Shown in pieces: positions 21,060 to 32,938 of a stretch of 46,895 nt of DNA (position 1 is its first letter; each line of letters starts with the position of its first letter). The stretch is taken from the NCBI RefSeq assembly GCF_001949145.1, contig NW_019091673.1:156655-203549 (forward strand). Reading direction: 5' to 3'. Below the pieces are notes generated by a model. That model did no database searches. It was not told the origin of the DNA and worked only from the letters and a program-made list of their open reading frames with translations. The stretch is from Acanthaster planci (lineage: Eukaryota > Echinodermata > Asteroidea > Valvatida > Acanthasteridae). The position numbers were made by a program, and so were the translations under genes.

Positions 21060-22600
21060 GCAATCCTTACAGTATATTTATCCATTTCATTGTGTAGGTC
21101 TAATATCTGAACATTTGTCAAAATGATACTTGGAACCAGAGATTTACAATTGCGGTGAGGTAGCTTCAACCACAGTCTGCCTCTCTTGCCTGGCTTCCGT
21201 CCAGTACGTTGGACGTGGCTCGGCTGGACAAATCGTTGCGCAGGTTCATTTCAATTTTCATGGTGTGCCCGGATGGGCTGACAAATTCGTGAAGGTTACC
21301 CCCCCACTCCCCTCTAAAAATGTCCTACTCCTGACGTTTGCGTTTAAAAAATCAGAACAAAAAGTCCGTCAAAAATCCTGATTGGTCTTAATTTAATATA
21401 TTAGGCTTAAACGCGCTCACTCTCCTTTTAAACCACATCTTGTACCAAATTCCTTGGAGGGGCAAACTCTGAATCATAATCATAATTGTATTTTTGACGG
21501 TTCCAACCGCTTACATTCCGTGTCAACAGGTTACGTTTGGCATATGCCTAATCAGGCTGAGAAGCACCCTATATATGTCCGCTTTTACATAATCAAGTTC
21601 ATAAAAAATCAAAACAAGTGTATTTGAAGTAAAACAGAGAAGTCAGTAACTTTCCGGTTGTTAGGTGCTTAAAGTTTAATCCTCCACGTAAATCAGCAGC
21701 GTAATCGCTCATTCAGGTCCAGTTTTCCAACATGGACCAGTACGATTGAAATTGTTGTACATCTTTGCACACAAGGTGTGGTGAAGTATTTAATTTCTAC
21801 AGGTATCATGATGACCCTTATCCTATCTAAAGGTTAGTCGTGTCATCTTGGTTTCGAGCAAGTGGATCCATGCATGGATGATCATAGAGGGACCTTCGTA
21901 GTTCTCCATCATGCAGCAAGTCTGATCGAAAGTTGGCCGAAAGCTCATTACCGCCTTCAACAGTGCACTAAAACTAGATTGCCACGTGATCGTTTTAAGA
22001 AATTAAGGTGGAGCAAGCCTGCCCCACTCACAGCCGTGGATGTTGCACACTTAATCCGGGCGATTGACTTCTGCGTACAACTTGTTCGTCAAGTCGTTCT
22101 GGGTCCATGCGCCGCAGCAGTTACGCAGAAAAGAAATTCCAACAGATGATCTAAATCTTTCATTTTTCTGAAGTGATGTGGGACGATATTTTTCACGTTA
22201 GATAAAAGTGACTATTTTTTCGGGTATATGGAGTTGAACTTGAAGGAATTAATACAGAAAAGGCACTGTTTAGAAATAGGAAAATGCGTAACGACTTGAA
22301 TGAAGTCTAGTAAACAAGACCGCGTGTTCCTGTCGTCTGGAAGTTCTTTGCTGTCACATACATGTACGTACATGTACACCCACATATGTACACTGAGTTC
22401 ATCAAAGCGTCGAAGATGGTGATCTCTGTTCCATAACTTTAAAGTGCAGTGTAATCAATTTTGAACACAACATTGCGTTGGCCTAAATTGAAAGAACAAG
22501 TTGTACAGCATGTCTACATGTACACCTCACTATCTGTGCACATCGAGATGACCAACCTAGCAAAATAGCAGCAAATCTTAATGATCAAAGCATGGAGAAC
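21060..22600. other. Non-coding stretch, weak open frames only
   Basis: A plus-strand frame at 21862-22149 (95 codons, containing RDRFKKLRWSKPAPLTAVDV) and one at 21130-21381 look mildly protein-like, but I recognise neither and see no strong flanking splice sites. ACATGTAC palindromes occur near 22360. Confidence 0.3.
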
Positions 22601-22628
22601 CTAAAACATTCACCTTTGGCCAAAACAG

Positions 22629-22706
22629 TTGCAGTACAGCTACGACCGCATGGACTGCGGACTGAACAATTTGGGCCGAACTGTTCGTTGGTTAGTTTAC
22701 CTGCAG
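22629..22706 (+). CDS. Candidate internal exon, unrecognised
   Basis: A 78-nt segment between AAAACAG and a strong CTGCAG|GTAAGA donor. It is open in two frames: one reads YSYDRMDCGLNNLGRTVRWL, the other AVQLRPHGLRTEQFGPNCSL, and the latter fits the phase-1 donor of the exon at 16613-16694. The length is a multiple of three. No family was recognised and the acceptor has a weak pyrimidine tract. Confidence 0.3.
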
Positions 22707-22709
22707 GTA

Positions 22710-24960
22710 AGAAAAATTCTTGTCCTATTTTCAGTCATATTATCATCACTCGATTAGAGTGTAACCTTTCAGAAAAGGAATGAGAAAACCAGAATGTCTG
22801 TTTTGTGTTCCAGATTTGTTAGTGACGGTATGTTACTCAAAAACATGTCAACTTTAGTCTGGTTTGTTAATCACCCACTGATCACAAGCTCTCTTGGATC
22901 ATGATAAATGAGCACATGAACTTAACCGGTGATGAGAGTGGTACAAGCAATCAAACATGTTACTTCTTGTCAAATATGAGAAATTTGTTTTTGTTTTGAA
23001 AGAAGGTGTAAAACTAAAAGGTCAGAAAAGGACTTGACAATGCCTTAGTACTCACGACAGAATCCTCAAAAAAGTTAAGATTGTTACAAAGCAAATCCTT
23101 GAAAAAGTTTAAGATTTGTCACAAAGCATGTAGGCATAGTGAAAAAAGAACTTCTTTTCTGTGGTTTTATAAGCCTTATCGCAAATACTGCATTGGTTAT
23201 TTTACACAGTGGTAGAAAGGCATTGTGGGAAGGAGAAAGGAGCAAACATTGCCCCCTTTTTCTTTCCCACAATGCCATTCTACCATTGTGCAAAATCACC
23301 CATGCAGTATTTGTAGTAAGGCTTATTAGAAGGGATTGCTTATTTATATCTTTTAAGACGACAGTTTTTCCAAAGAGGGAGTGTGGATTTTACTGTCTCT
23401 TTCTAAACTTGTGTCCAAAGAAAATGCCATTTTTCATCATCGAACAGGTTTTAATACTGCATTAATAACAAACTAATTTTTGAAATAGTCAAGGGAGAAT
23501 TGGCAAATTTATCAATATGAAAAAGTAATAAGTAATGTATTTTGAAAGAAGCTGGAGACAGAGAAAGCAGGTGGAAACGAGATACAGCTTTTTTTGAACT
23601 TACTCTTACATCGAAAGTTAGAAATGATACAAATGGGATTTAGGACAATAATAAACACGCAGTTTGTTACTGTAGTAAAGGGCACTGGCCATATAGATTG
23701 AAATCTAGAGCAAACTGAAAAACCAGCATTTCTAGGCAATGAGTCATCCACCAGTCAAGTACTTGTAATCCAACCTATATCTGCCTGTGTAAAGCATTGG
23801 CTGTGTGTTTTATGTCAGTCTTAATGAGATTTGTTTTCTCAGACCTGGGGAGTGGCAAGGGAATAGAGAAAAGTGTTGAATAGAATTTAGAAACAGTGGT
23901 TTGTTTGATGGTGGTGGGTGGACCTTGAAAACCTCCAGTGTATGAAGAATCTTATACTTGTTATTCTTATTATCAATTTTCATAATCATAGAAATAGTTA
24001 AGAATTAAGTATATACCATTCTGAAACCTACAGATAGTGATAAAGGGTATGATGAAAGCTAATAGCACCCCACTTTGAAACAATCAAAAAAAGTTCAAGA
24101 TTGTAGTCTATACACAAGCGCATTAGCATAACAAGAAATTGAAGATGAGACCCAGGGTTTTGCATGCAGCTGTCCTGTTTAAAAGCTCCCTGCTTTAAAT
24201 TTGCAGTTACATGCAAAGGAAAGAAAACAAATGGTTCTACCAGATTTCATCATATTACAGTGTGTCCTGTTTATCTGGGTGTCATATTTTTGGACCTGGG
24301 AGGAGGGCCTGTCAAACAAAAACAAAAACCTTTGCTGAAAATTGTAAAAAGGCTAAATGATCAGTGTTAAATATGATCTAAGTTACATGAAAAAAAAAAA
24401 GTTTCAACCCAGTTACACCATCCTATATAGCCATGTGATTACACCCAAATTTTAATCCATTTCTATTGAATATTCAGATCACTGAGATCTACTCATAACT
24501 TTTATAGTAGAACTTGTAAAGCACAAATATTTCACCTTTATCACTGCTGTGATGCACAAACATGTTGGTTTATTTGAGTTGTTTCAATTCACCTGATTTC
24601 TGGTGTGAGTACATGTATTTGCACCCTCTCCATGAAAACCTCCGTGGACAAATTGTTGATTAATTGTTAAAAATATTCACTACTATGTGTATGCCAATAA
24701 CATTTTAGGGATGTAGAAATAGAATGCGATTCCCTAAATTGTGGTTAATTTTTATTGAACCCTCAAATGAATGTTTTAATACTGACAAATGACGGCATTA
24801 TGGCTGACGTACATTTTAGAACCCAGATTATAGTCAAGCACCCTTTTGGTGCATCTATATGTTGACCCAAGAGGAACATGGACATTGGACACATAGTTTA
24901 TGTGTTCGTAGAGTGTTCGAAAGTAAAAACATATACATGGACGTGTACATGTCCATGTAC
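22710..24960. other. Non-coding stretch around a hairpin MITE
   Basis: AT-rich, with no recognisable exon. The only structured feature I see is the inverted-repeat element at 23169-23326. Confidence 0.4.
23169..23326. mobile_element. Near-palindromic hairpin MITE
   Basis: The left arm (23169-about 23246, ATAAGCCTTATCGCAAATAC...) and right arm (about 23248-23326) are inverted copies of about 78 bp at roughly 80-85% by eye, with almost no loop. Shared words include AAATACTGCAT, GGTAGAA and GGCATTGTGGGAA. No coding capacity. The target duplication is unclear, with TA or TTA next to the ends. Confidence 0.7.
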
Positions 24961-24963
24961 ATT

Positions 24964-25164
24964 TCATGAAAGCTCTACTTTGTCTTTGTTCACAGGCATT
25001 TTTTCTTTAATTTCCCACAGATAGTGGGCACGTTGTTTGACTTCAGCAAACGAGTTGTATCTGTTCGCAAGAAACAATGTGACTCGAAACACGTACTGCA
25101 CAGATTGGAGCTCTCTGTCTGTCCTATTTGCCCCAGTTAGCCTGATTTTGATGTCCAAATTCAT
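24964..25164 (-). CDS. Small unrecognised open frame
   Basis: ATG at 25164 to TGA gives 66 residues (MNLDIKIRLTGANRTDRELQ...), with balanced, protein-like composition and a charged C-terminus (KEKMPVNKDKVELS). AAATTTAG just before the ATG could be an acceptor, so this may be a last exon. It faces away from the candidate exon at 25525. No family recognised. Confidence 0.25.
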   Translation of the reverse strand: MNLDIKIRLTGANRTDRELQSVQYVFRVTLFLANRYNSFAEVKQRAHYLWEIKEKMPVNKDKVELS

Positions 25165-25524
25165 CTAAATTTCACTTTGGTTGGAAAGTTTTGCAGATTT
25201 ATCCAATCTTTATAGGTGTTGCCACTGCCTGTCCCTGTTAATGAGATACCAGGAGGGGAGGAGCAGGGTCGTTTCACCCAAAATTTGTTCATTTGTTTCT
25301 CCCATTTATTAATCAAAACAATAACTTTTTCATTCTGGATATCATTTTAAAACATACAATTTCCATTTATAACAAATAAAACCATTCTAAAGCTGCAACT
25401 CAAATGGTTGTCAAAATTTTGATTTTAATCGCAAATTAGCAATAACTTTTGCTTATTTTCACAAAATGCACTTCTAATGTTGTCTTGCTCAAAATAAAAG
25501 AAGACTTTTGAGGCCTTTGGCAGC

Positions 25525-25657
25525 ATGGACCTGTGCTGGCGTGCTGTCACCATTGTAAATCAGCAAGAAACTAACTCCGCAAAAATGTCTGAAACCGACG
25601 ACATCCAGGAGGAGTACAGCATTGAGGATGACATACACATTTTGAAGAAGTACATTG
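25525..25657 (+). CDS. Unrecognised candidate exon with acidic peptide
   Basis: Preceded by a possible acceptor (CCTTTGGCAG). The frame from the ATG at 25525 encodes an ordinary segment followed by the acidic MSETDDIQEEYSIEDDIHIL and KKY, then reaches a weak donor (GTTTAAG). An internal ATG at about 25585 would start at MSETDD. Not recognised. Confidence 0.25.
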
Positions 25658-26737
25658 GTTTAAGATATCAAACTTCTGGTGTTTCTGGTTGGCAGATACA
25701 TGTACAATGTATGTAGTCATTCCTCACATGCCTTGTAACTTCAAATGGAGTTACTGAAAAAGACTCACAATGTTTTCTCACAATGGGGACTGTGAACAGT
25801 CACTGTTATTCTTCATACATTGTGTGCCAGGGTGTACACGTACATACAAAGGATACGTGTAAATAATTTGAATGCCCTAATGTGGAACATTATCGTTAAC
25901 ATCTTGTGCAAAATTTGAGGCGATCAACCCTTTTTTCCCTTTTTGTCCATATCTGACTTGGCAGATAAGGTTGGTTGCACCAAATTATATAAATTTTATC
26001 ACGGTCAGGAACCAAATATGGGTCAATCAGTAAGTCATTTTAAATGGCATTATGGGTGAATGGGTCGAAGGGATGGCTGGGCTAATGTTCAGGAAAAACC
26101 AAAATTTCAAAACAATTCATTTTGGAATGCTCTATAATAGCAAGGTATTACTCATCGAACAAAGCGTAAAAACTGAAAAACCCTAAAACAAGTATGCCTG
26201 GGCATAATTATTTGGAATGTCCTGTTTTATTTTGAAGTGTCATGGAAAATTAATTGATGAAGAATGGTCTCTCCGTCAAATAAATTGTCAAAATATTCAA
26301 GGCCTGAAGAACATGAATTGCTTTGCATTTGAGGTTTATTTAAGAAAAAAAGGAAAGAAAAGGTTAAATTTGTCTGGTGTTGGTAATGGTCGCGTTTGTG
26401 CATGTTTCATCATTGTGTGGGACATGTGACCAAAATGGCAACGTCCCTGGTTATCAGTTTTCAACAAATTATAACCAGCCTTCCATAACAATCACAAAAG
26501 TTGTCACTGACTAGGATAAGAAGAGGTGTAAAATAATTGGTAATACTCTTGTGCTGACTTCCTGTTTTTGGTCAAATCATGGGATTTTTCACATGTTCAA
26601 GAATATGGGCATGAAGTACCGGGAGGTGCATGCATACCACCTGTAATCACCACCACACATTGCTTGAGCTCATCCTGAGTATGAAAACTTCCCTTCACAG
26701 GATTTCTGAAAACAAAAGACTGCTTGACTGAAAAAAA

Positions 26738-27040
26738 TGGTGGGACTGTGTAAGTAAAGCCCAGGATCAACTTCCTGGTGCAGGGGGAGGGGCTTCCATC
26801 TGAGGGCAGAGTTGATAAAATTGTGGTTGAAATGTGGTCTTAAGTGCTTTAAGGAGTTGAAGGATGCCATTTTCCAATCACAAATGAAAAAGGAAAGGAA
26901 AAGAGAAGGGCAAGAAAACTTTTGTTTTAGAAACCCCAGCAATGTTGGCTTTCATGTTATACAAGCCCTATACTCTATTGATCATTTTCACTGTTTTCAT
27001 TGGGGGCCTGAATGAGTGTAGTGCACCCTGTGTTAGAACA
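26738..27040. repeat. Dispersed repeat, copy B
   Basis: The same ordered blocks as 10499-10890, in the same orientation. The internal region is shorter. Confidence 0.5.
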
Positions 27041-27233
27041 GGTGGTTACAGTTGAGCTAATCATTTAATTGTTTATGGGCTTAACTGCAAGACCCAGTTC
27101 ATGTTGTAAACAATCTACACACTTCATTGCCTATAACAGGGGCCTTCACCCTCCTGCTGTTTGTAGTTGCCTTGACAAATTGACTGATGTTCCCTACATG
27201 TACTGTGTACCTCTGCCTCCCTGAAGTGAGATG

Positions 27234-27258
27234 CATGTACATGTACATGTACATGTAC
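27234..27258. repeat. (ACATGT)n palindromic microsatellite
   Basis: An uninterrupted run of CATGTA/ACATGT hexamers. Shorter runs occur at many other sites, for example about 2555-2585, 3350-3363, 6555-6570, 22360-22378 and 43710-43720. Confidence 0.9.
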
Positions 27259-27317
27259 GTGTACCCATTAGGTTGGCTATGTGTGAAGTTACAATGCACT
27301 TCTCCTTTACTTGGTTT

Positions 27318-27683
27318 AATAAGCCATTTGGGAGTTAAATTTGAATAACATCTGGTGCACTGAGTTATCTGACTGCACATAAACATAACAATTTGAATTC
27401 CCCAAACTAAAGATACTGTTGTTATACCTCGTGATTCGGGGCAAGCTTTCTCATAGCGACCACCATCTCTGGAATGGACTGGTTCGTTTATGCCCTTCTT
27501 AATCATTGAGAACAGTGTATTGTTGCAAGACGTCTCTTATGTAACTAAGGAAAAACTTGCCCCGAATCACAAGGTATAGCAACAGTGTTTTTAGTAAGGA
27601 GAATTCAAGTTGTTATGTTCATGTGAATTTAAAGAACTCAGTGTACCAGATTTGGGTCAAAGTTAACTCGCAAAAGGCTTATT
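27318..27683. mobile_element. Inverted-repeat element with arms of about 145 bp
   Basis: The left arm (27318-about 27465) and right arm (about 27537-27683) are imperfect inverted copies. Shared words from the outside in are AATAAGCC, GAGTTAA, TCTGGTxCACTGAGTT, CATAACAA, TTGAATTC, ACTGTTG, TATACC and GTGATTCGGGGCAAG. The loop is about 70 bp. Its AATAAGCC end resembles the end of the hairpin at 23169-23326. Open frames across it are not genes. Confidence 0.68.
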
Positions 27684-27746
27684 GACACATATTAAAGAAC
27701 ATGCACAGGTAGTAGAGAACAAACCACCATGTCCCAGGCCTTCAAC

Positions 27747-27961
27747 CTCCACCATGCATTTGCCAGGGTCTGTCTGTGTGGAAAACAATCTCCACCATGC
27801 ATTTGCCAGGGTCTGTCTGTGTGGAAAACAATCTCCACCATGCATTTGCCATGGTCTGTCTGTGTGGAAAACAATCTCCACCATGCATTTGCCATGGTGT
27901 GTCTGTGTGGAAAACAATCTCCACCATGCATTTTCCATGGTCTGTCTGTGTGGAAAACAAT
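27747..27961. repeat. 43-bp minisatellite, 5 copies
   Basis: Five full units start at 27747, 27790, 27833, 27876 and 27919. Each begins CTCCACCATGCATTTGCC and ends GTGTGGAAAACAAT, with only a few substitutions between copies. The unit is not a multiple of three and lacks stops, so several frames on both strands are open across it; those are artefacts of the repeat. Confidence 0.95.
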
Positions 27962-30900
27962 TAAGGTTTATTTTAAGTCAGCACAGTGAATTTTTCTTGG
28001 ACTTTTTTTTATATTCAGTGTATATGACAACTATTTTACATTCCTACTGGGTTAAATGCTTTGAAAAGTGCACTTTTTAAAACAATTAAAAACTGAGAGT
28101 GCTGTTGCTTTGAAGTCATCGAGGAAGACGTAGAGCATTTTTTAAACGAGTGGATTTGGTCACAGTCAGAACTTGAACATGTGGTTTCTCTGCTTCAAAA
28201 TGGTTGGAACTAGCGAAACCAAAGTCAAAGCTGAATCGATTCATTTTGAAATCACTCATACCTGTAGTTCAGTGGATAGGCTTTCTGTTCAAATTTTCAA
28301 CCCGGAATTACCCTCTGAAAACATTTCTGAGAAATGATGCTTGTTTATTGCTATATGAACTGAAACAACAATGAATCAGCAAAAAAGAAAAAACTGAGTC
28401 TTGGAAAACCTGCAAAAACACACAAAAACACACACACAGTCCACGCTGGACCAGCCAGACATTTTGCAAGCGAGCTTGTGATGTCAGCATGGAACACCTA
28501 CTGCATAAAGTCCCAAGGGCTAGTGAATGGCCCCTTCCTGGTGCAGAGGAAACCCCACAAGCAGCACAGCGAGGCCTGACTTCAGATAGAAGGCTGTCCA
28601 TTACCTGTACTTGTTCTAGTTCTTTGAGTACACACACTAAGGCCAGTGACTAGGGCCTCATCTCCTGCTCCTTGTTTGACAGCCCCACAGATGTCTCAGA
28701 TCCCCACCCACACAGTCGGCTGCTGAAGGTCTACTGCAATTAGGGATCAATAAATGTAGGTTTTAACTGCTGATCCGATGTCCGATGGTTTAGTCGGATC
28801 TGATATTTTTACCGACAGTAACTGAAGATGCAACCTTAGCAGGATGTAGGCCTACTCCTAACAACACAAATCAGCCTACTCCATAAAAATTTAAAATGTC
28901 AGTTTATATAAAACATTACTGGTAATAGGATTAGCCTTTTGCCTTTATTGTCACTGAGTTGAGAGAGAATAAATTGTGTACATGACATCACTGCTCACAC
29001 GATACCAATAGTGCTGTGTTGTATTCATACCCAATGCACTCGGTGCATGCAGAATAGACACACAGCACCTTGGGGTGAATCATGGGTAATCTTTAATTAA
29101 GGCTTATATTGCACTGATACACCATGCATACTCGGCTCTTGGCTTTGCCACTCACATTGGTGTCTTGACGATTGGTATGTATATTTGATGTCATGTTGCT
29201 GACAGTGCACTGATGTTAGCATCCAGCAGTGTGCACGTTGACGTTGATCGGCATGCCTACTCTGTGCCAACATTGGCTATTGGTTGGTCTCTTTAATGCC
29301 ACATTGCCGATGTTACGCTGATGTAAGCGTACAGCGTTTGTACGAGAAAAAGAATATACCCAATCCCAAAATATAATTTTGCCAACATTCAGAAATAATT
29401 ATTTCCAGGAAAACACACATGCAGTCTCACCCTAGTGCTTGTGTGTCCTGTTTGAGGTTGAGAATAATAAAACCTGAAAACTGTCAGTGATCCAAGTAAA
29501 TGAATTAACAACTCCAATGAATCACTGGAGATAAGTGACCGGCCAACGACCCTCTGGCCTAGATCAAGAAAAACTTCAATGCTGCTGATTCTTTCTTGAA
29601 AAATCCTGGGAGAAGTGATAAACCACAGATTTCTGGGGACAAGGAAGCAATTGTGCAACCCTGTTTCCCCGAGTGACCTAACCGGACGCAGCAAGTGATG
29701 TTGAATTTACTTATTAATCGGCCCTGATCCTGTGATCCAGCAAGATATACGAGAAAAACTAACAGAAATTACTTTGATGTCCTGTGTAAGAACATGCAAC
29801 TGTAAAATTATGAATTACAAACTTTGTAGAATTGAATTGTTTTAAGTGCCCAGAGGTCCGATGAACCCCAAACATTTGAATAAAGTGGATAAAGATCCAT
29901 GACAATAAACTTTTAAGGGAAAATATATCTACTCCTAAAATGTATGTGTACCGACGATGCAAACAGTATGAAAATATTACAGATTTTCATGAATAGAACA
30001 AAATGCGAAGTATTGGAAACCGAGTCATGCGAGCCGCTTGCATGACTGCAACACTTTGGGAATGGGCAACGTCAATAACATTAGCTGTGAAGAAAAGGGT
30101 AAAACATGCTATCATCAGCTCCTTCTTGATTTTTGCATTGAACTGTCAGGATCTCAGGCTGCCGGATTCATTACCTGCTACTGTACTGGTCCCTATACGT
30201 CTGGAGGACGTCTGTCATTGCTACTATTGTTTCACGCTGTAGTTAACTGAGAACTTGACAGCACCAGTGATTTATTTTTTGCTCGCCTATGATCTGTTCG
30301 CTTCACAATGGTCCAGTTAGTAGGCCTACCCTCATGAAGCGTTTTCCATACACACAGGGTAAGACGCATTGATTTTCCGTTTCAAAAATGGGTATTTTCC
30401 GTTGTGACCAAATCCAGAGTTCCGCTTCAGAAACTCAAATTCCGTTTCATACCTTCGTAAGCATGAAATAGGAGAGCAAGTTTTAAACTATGCATAGAAA
30501 CCATCTGCTCAACCACATCCCGCCTCCCCGAAAAAAAAGAAAACAAACAAAAATACTGATTGGAAATACTCTGCAGTGTTTCCAATTTTTAAAATATAAT
30601 TTCTGTAGTGAAAATAAAAACATCCACACTATAAATACCCCCAACCCTTGATTTCCCATCAGTGCACGATTGCACAGGGCTGGCCTGGGCGCGATTGTCA
30701 AAAACTTGCTACCATTAATCAACGGACAATTCATGTGCCACTCCTTGTGTATAATACAGATTATATGTACGTGTACATACAAGTATATGGTACAATGAAG
30801 TCACAGAGTAGGGAAATCGTTGGCGCGAAGGGTTTATTTTGCTCAACGACTGACCCAACATTTTAATGCTGCTAGGGTCATGAAGTGCTAATTAAGGTAA

Positions 30901-32930
30901 TGTTCAGAGGCCAGCAATCTGTTCTGGTTATATGACATTTGACTGTCACTGTGGCCTCATTATGTATGGCACATGTTACGCTGAAATCAGTTCATTGATT
31001 CAAAAAGTTCGAGTTGCAAATTTTATACTTGTACTTGTAGCACTCTCCACCATTTTATAATGTGAAAACCTCAGGGTTGTTAGCCAACACGCGGTCATGT
31101 AATGCACATTTACATGTACAGTATTTCCTTTTCCCTTGTTTAGGTCATCTGTTTTCTAACTCTCAAAATATGAACTCGAGATATTTAACTTACATGTATA
31201 TTTTACTCCCAGTTTATAGGTTTCATATGTCTATTAAGACTATTAAACATCAACTCTGGAAGGCCCCTGTGATGTTCACTTCAGTCTATTTTCTTTTTAT
31301 AAAAAAAAAATCACGGTGCAAGTCAAAGGTGAATTAACCGATCTTTGCAAACTAAAGGCCCAATATTAACATTTTCATGGGGGTCAGATAATCAATGCAC
31401 ACAACACCAGATAAAAATGATTTACATGTACGTTTTACTACTATCTTTTTAATGTACCATGAAGTACATGTACCTGGAACAATTTGTTAATAAGGCCTAA
31501 ATGACTTTCTTTGGTTTTTCCTGTTTGTTTCTTTTTTCATTTAGTTCTTTCTCTCCATTTATTTCTTGATTTTTTTCATGAATCCATTTATAAACAAAAT
31601 GAACCAATAAAAGAAACGATGGATCAGACATGCCAAAATAACTTATTAAGAGATGCGTCCAGCATCATTAAAACTCACTCTTCAAATTTGTCATTGTTAC
31701 ACTTCAGAAAATGCTATGCAACATATACTCATTTGCAGTTTGCCGAAATTGGTCCACAGAATTCATATAAAATGTGAAGACTGTACAGCCGGAGGGCTTG
31801 TAAGATACATGTATTAAGAAACATCTTAAGCCAGTGAAAAATCCTGGTACATGTACATGTTTCAGTGATAAGAAGGGACAGCTCGTTAATTGTTGATTCC
31901 CAACCTAAATATGCACATCATATTTGTATTTGCTTGTTTGGGCATTACAAATACTTTATTACTCAACTTTGATTATTTTTTGTATTGAGTGATTCCAGTA
32001 TCTTCTGACTATGGATCGGGTAGTATTACTCAGTCATGTTGTATTTACAGACAGGAAATCCTATAATGGAGATGTACATTTTATAGTTATACTAAACTAG
32101 GTTAAACACTCTAATACAAGTAAAGGAACCAAAAATTAAAAGGATCTTTCTGAGTTCTGAAAGAATGTACGATTGTGTTGTGTTCCAGCTGAAAATGGAT
32201 GTTACAATTGAGATATGCAATGAGCTTCCCATAGCAGAAATCACTACATGTATCCCCACTTTGAAAAGATGCAGTTGCACCTGAATGTGTCTTTTCCTCA
32301 CTTTATTCTGTCAAGTTTTAGTAGAACAGATGGCAGGAACTCGTACATGAGGGCCTGGCAATGATACACGGGCATGAAGAATACTACATACATGTATATG
32401 TTCCACCTTGCTTTGATATTAAAATCGAAACAAGCTTACGTCTGCCTCTAGTTTAAACAAACTTAAAAATTTGTAAACCTCCGTACATGTTGATTAATAG
32501 ACTTCAAAAGAACTGTGAAGTTTTACTGATTGAAAAAGCATGTAGCCGTGCTGAACACTTCATTCATTTTGTCTTTGCAGAGCAATGCTTGAAAATTAAA
32601 TTGTGAAAATCTTTACCAGAAAATTCTTAATGCAATTGGCACATCAAAGCAGCAAGGACAAAAACAACTTCAAGAAAATTTTGTCGTGAAAGCTACAAAC
32701 AGCTATTCTTGCATTAATTTTTTGCCAAACTGGAGCTCGGTTGTGAATCGGGACATGACTAAGGATGTGTTACTGTTTGAGGAACAAAAATGTGGAGTAT
32801 TTTTTTAATTTTGCAAACTAATCGTTCTTGGACTCGTGGCCCATTTGTATGGGGATGCAAATGCCATATTGTCATGCGAAAACCTGCAGTAATAACAGTG
32901 TGGCGTGTTAGCAGAGACTTGGACACTTTT
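27962..32930. other. Non-coding stretch, no gene recognised
   Basis: Two minus-strand frames (28308-28637 with CAACGVSSAPGRGH; 29389-29694) look slightly protein-like, but neither has splice support or a recognised domain. The rest is AT-rich with scattered ACATGTAC palindromes and a GTAGGCCTAC at 28846 and at 30320. Confidence 0.35.
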
Positions 32931-32938
32931 CACTCAAC

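Larger units (their letters stand above)
25720..27300. other. Non-coding stretch with dispersed repeat
   Basis: No recognisable exon. It contains copy B of the dispersed repeat and, at 27234-27258, the longest run of the ACATGT palindrome in the window. Confidence 0.4.

Noticed and set aside
27663-28080. Several open frames of up to 132 codons over the 43-bp repeat
   Set aside because: All come from the stop-free minisatellite unit read in different frames.
28308-28637. Minus-strand frame with CAACGVSSAPGRGH and paired cysteines
   Set aside because: The Cys spacing does not match a zinc-binding family I recognise; no acceptor or donor is convincing.
29389-29694. 101-codon minus-strand frame considered as a retroelement fragment
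   Set aside because: A loose resemblance to reverse-transcriptase connection regions was too weak, and no catalytic motif was found nearby.
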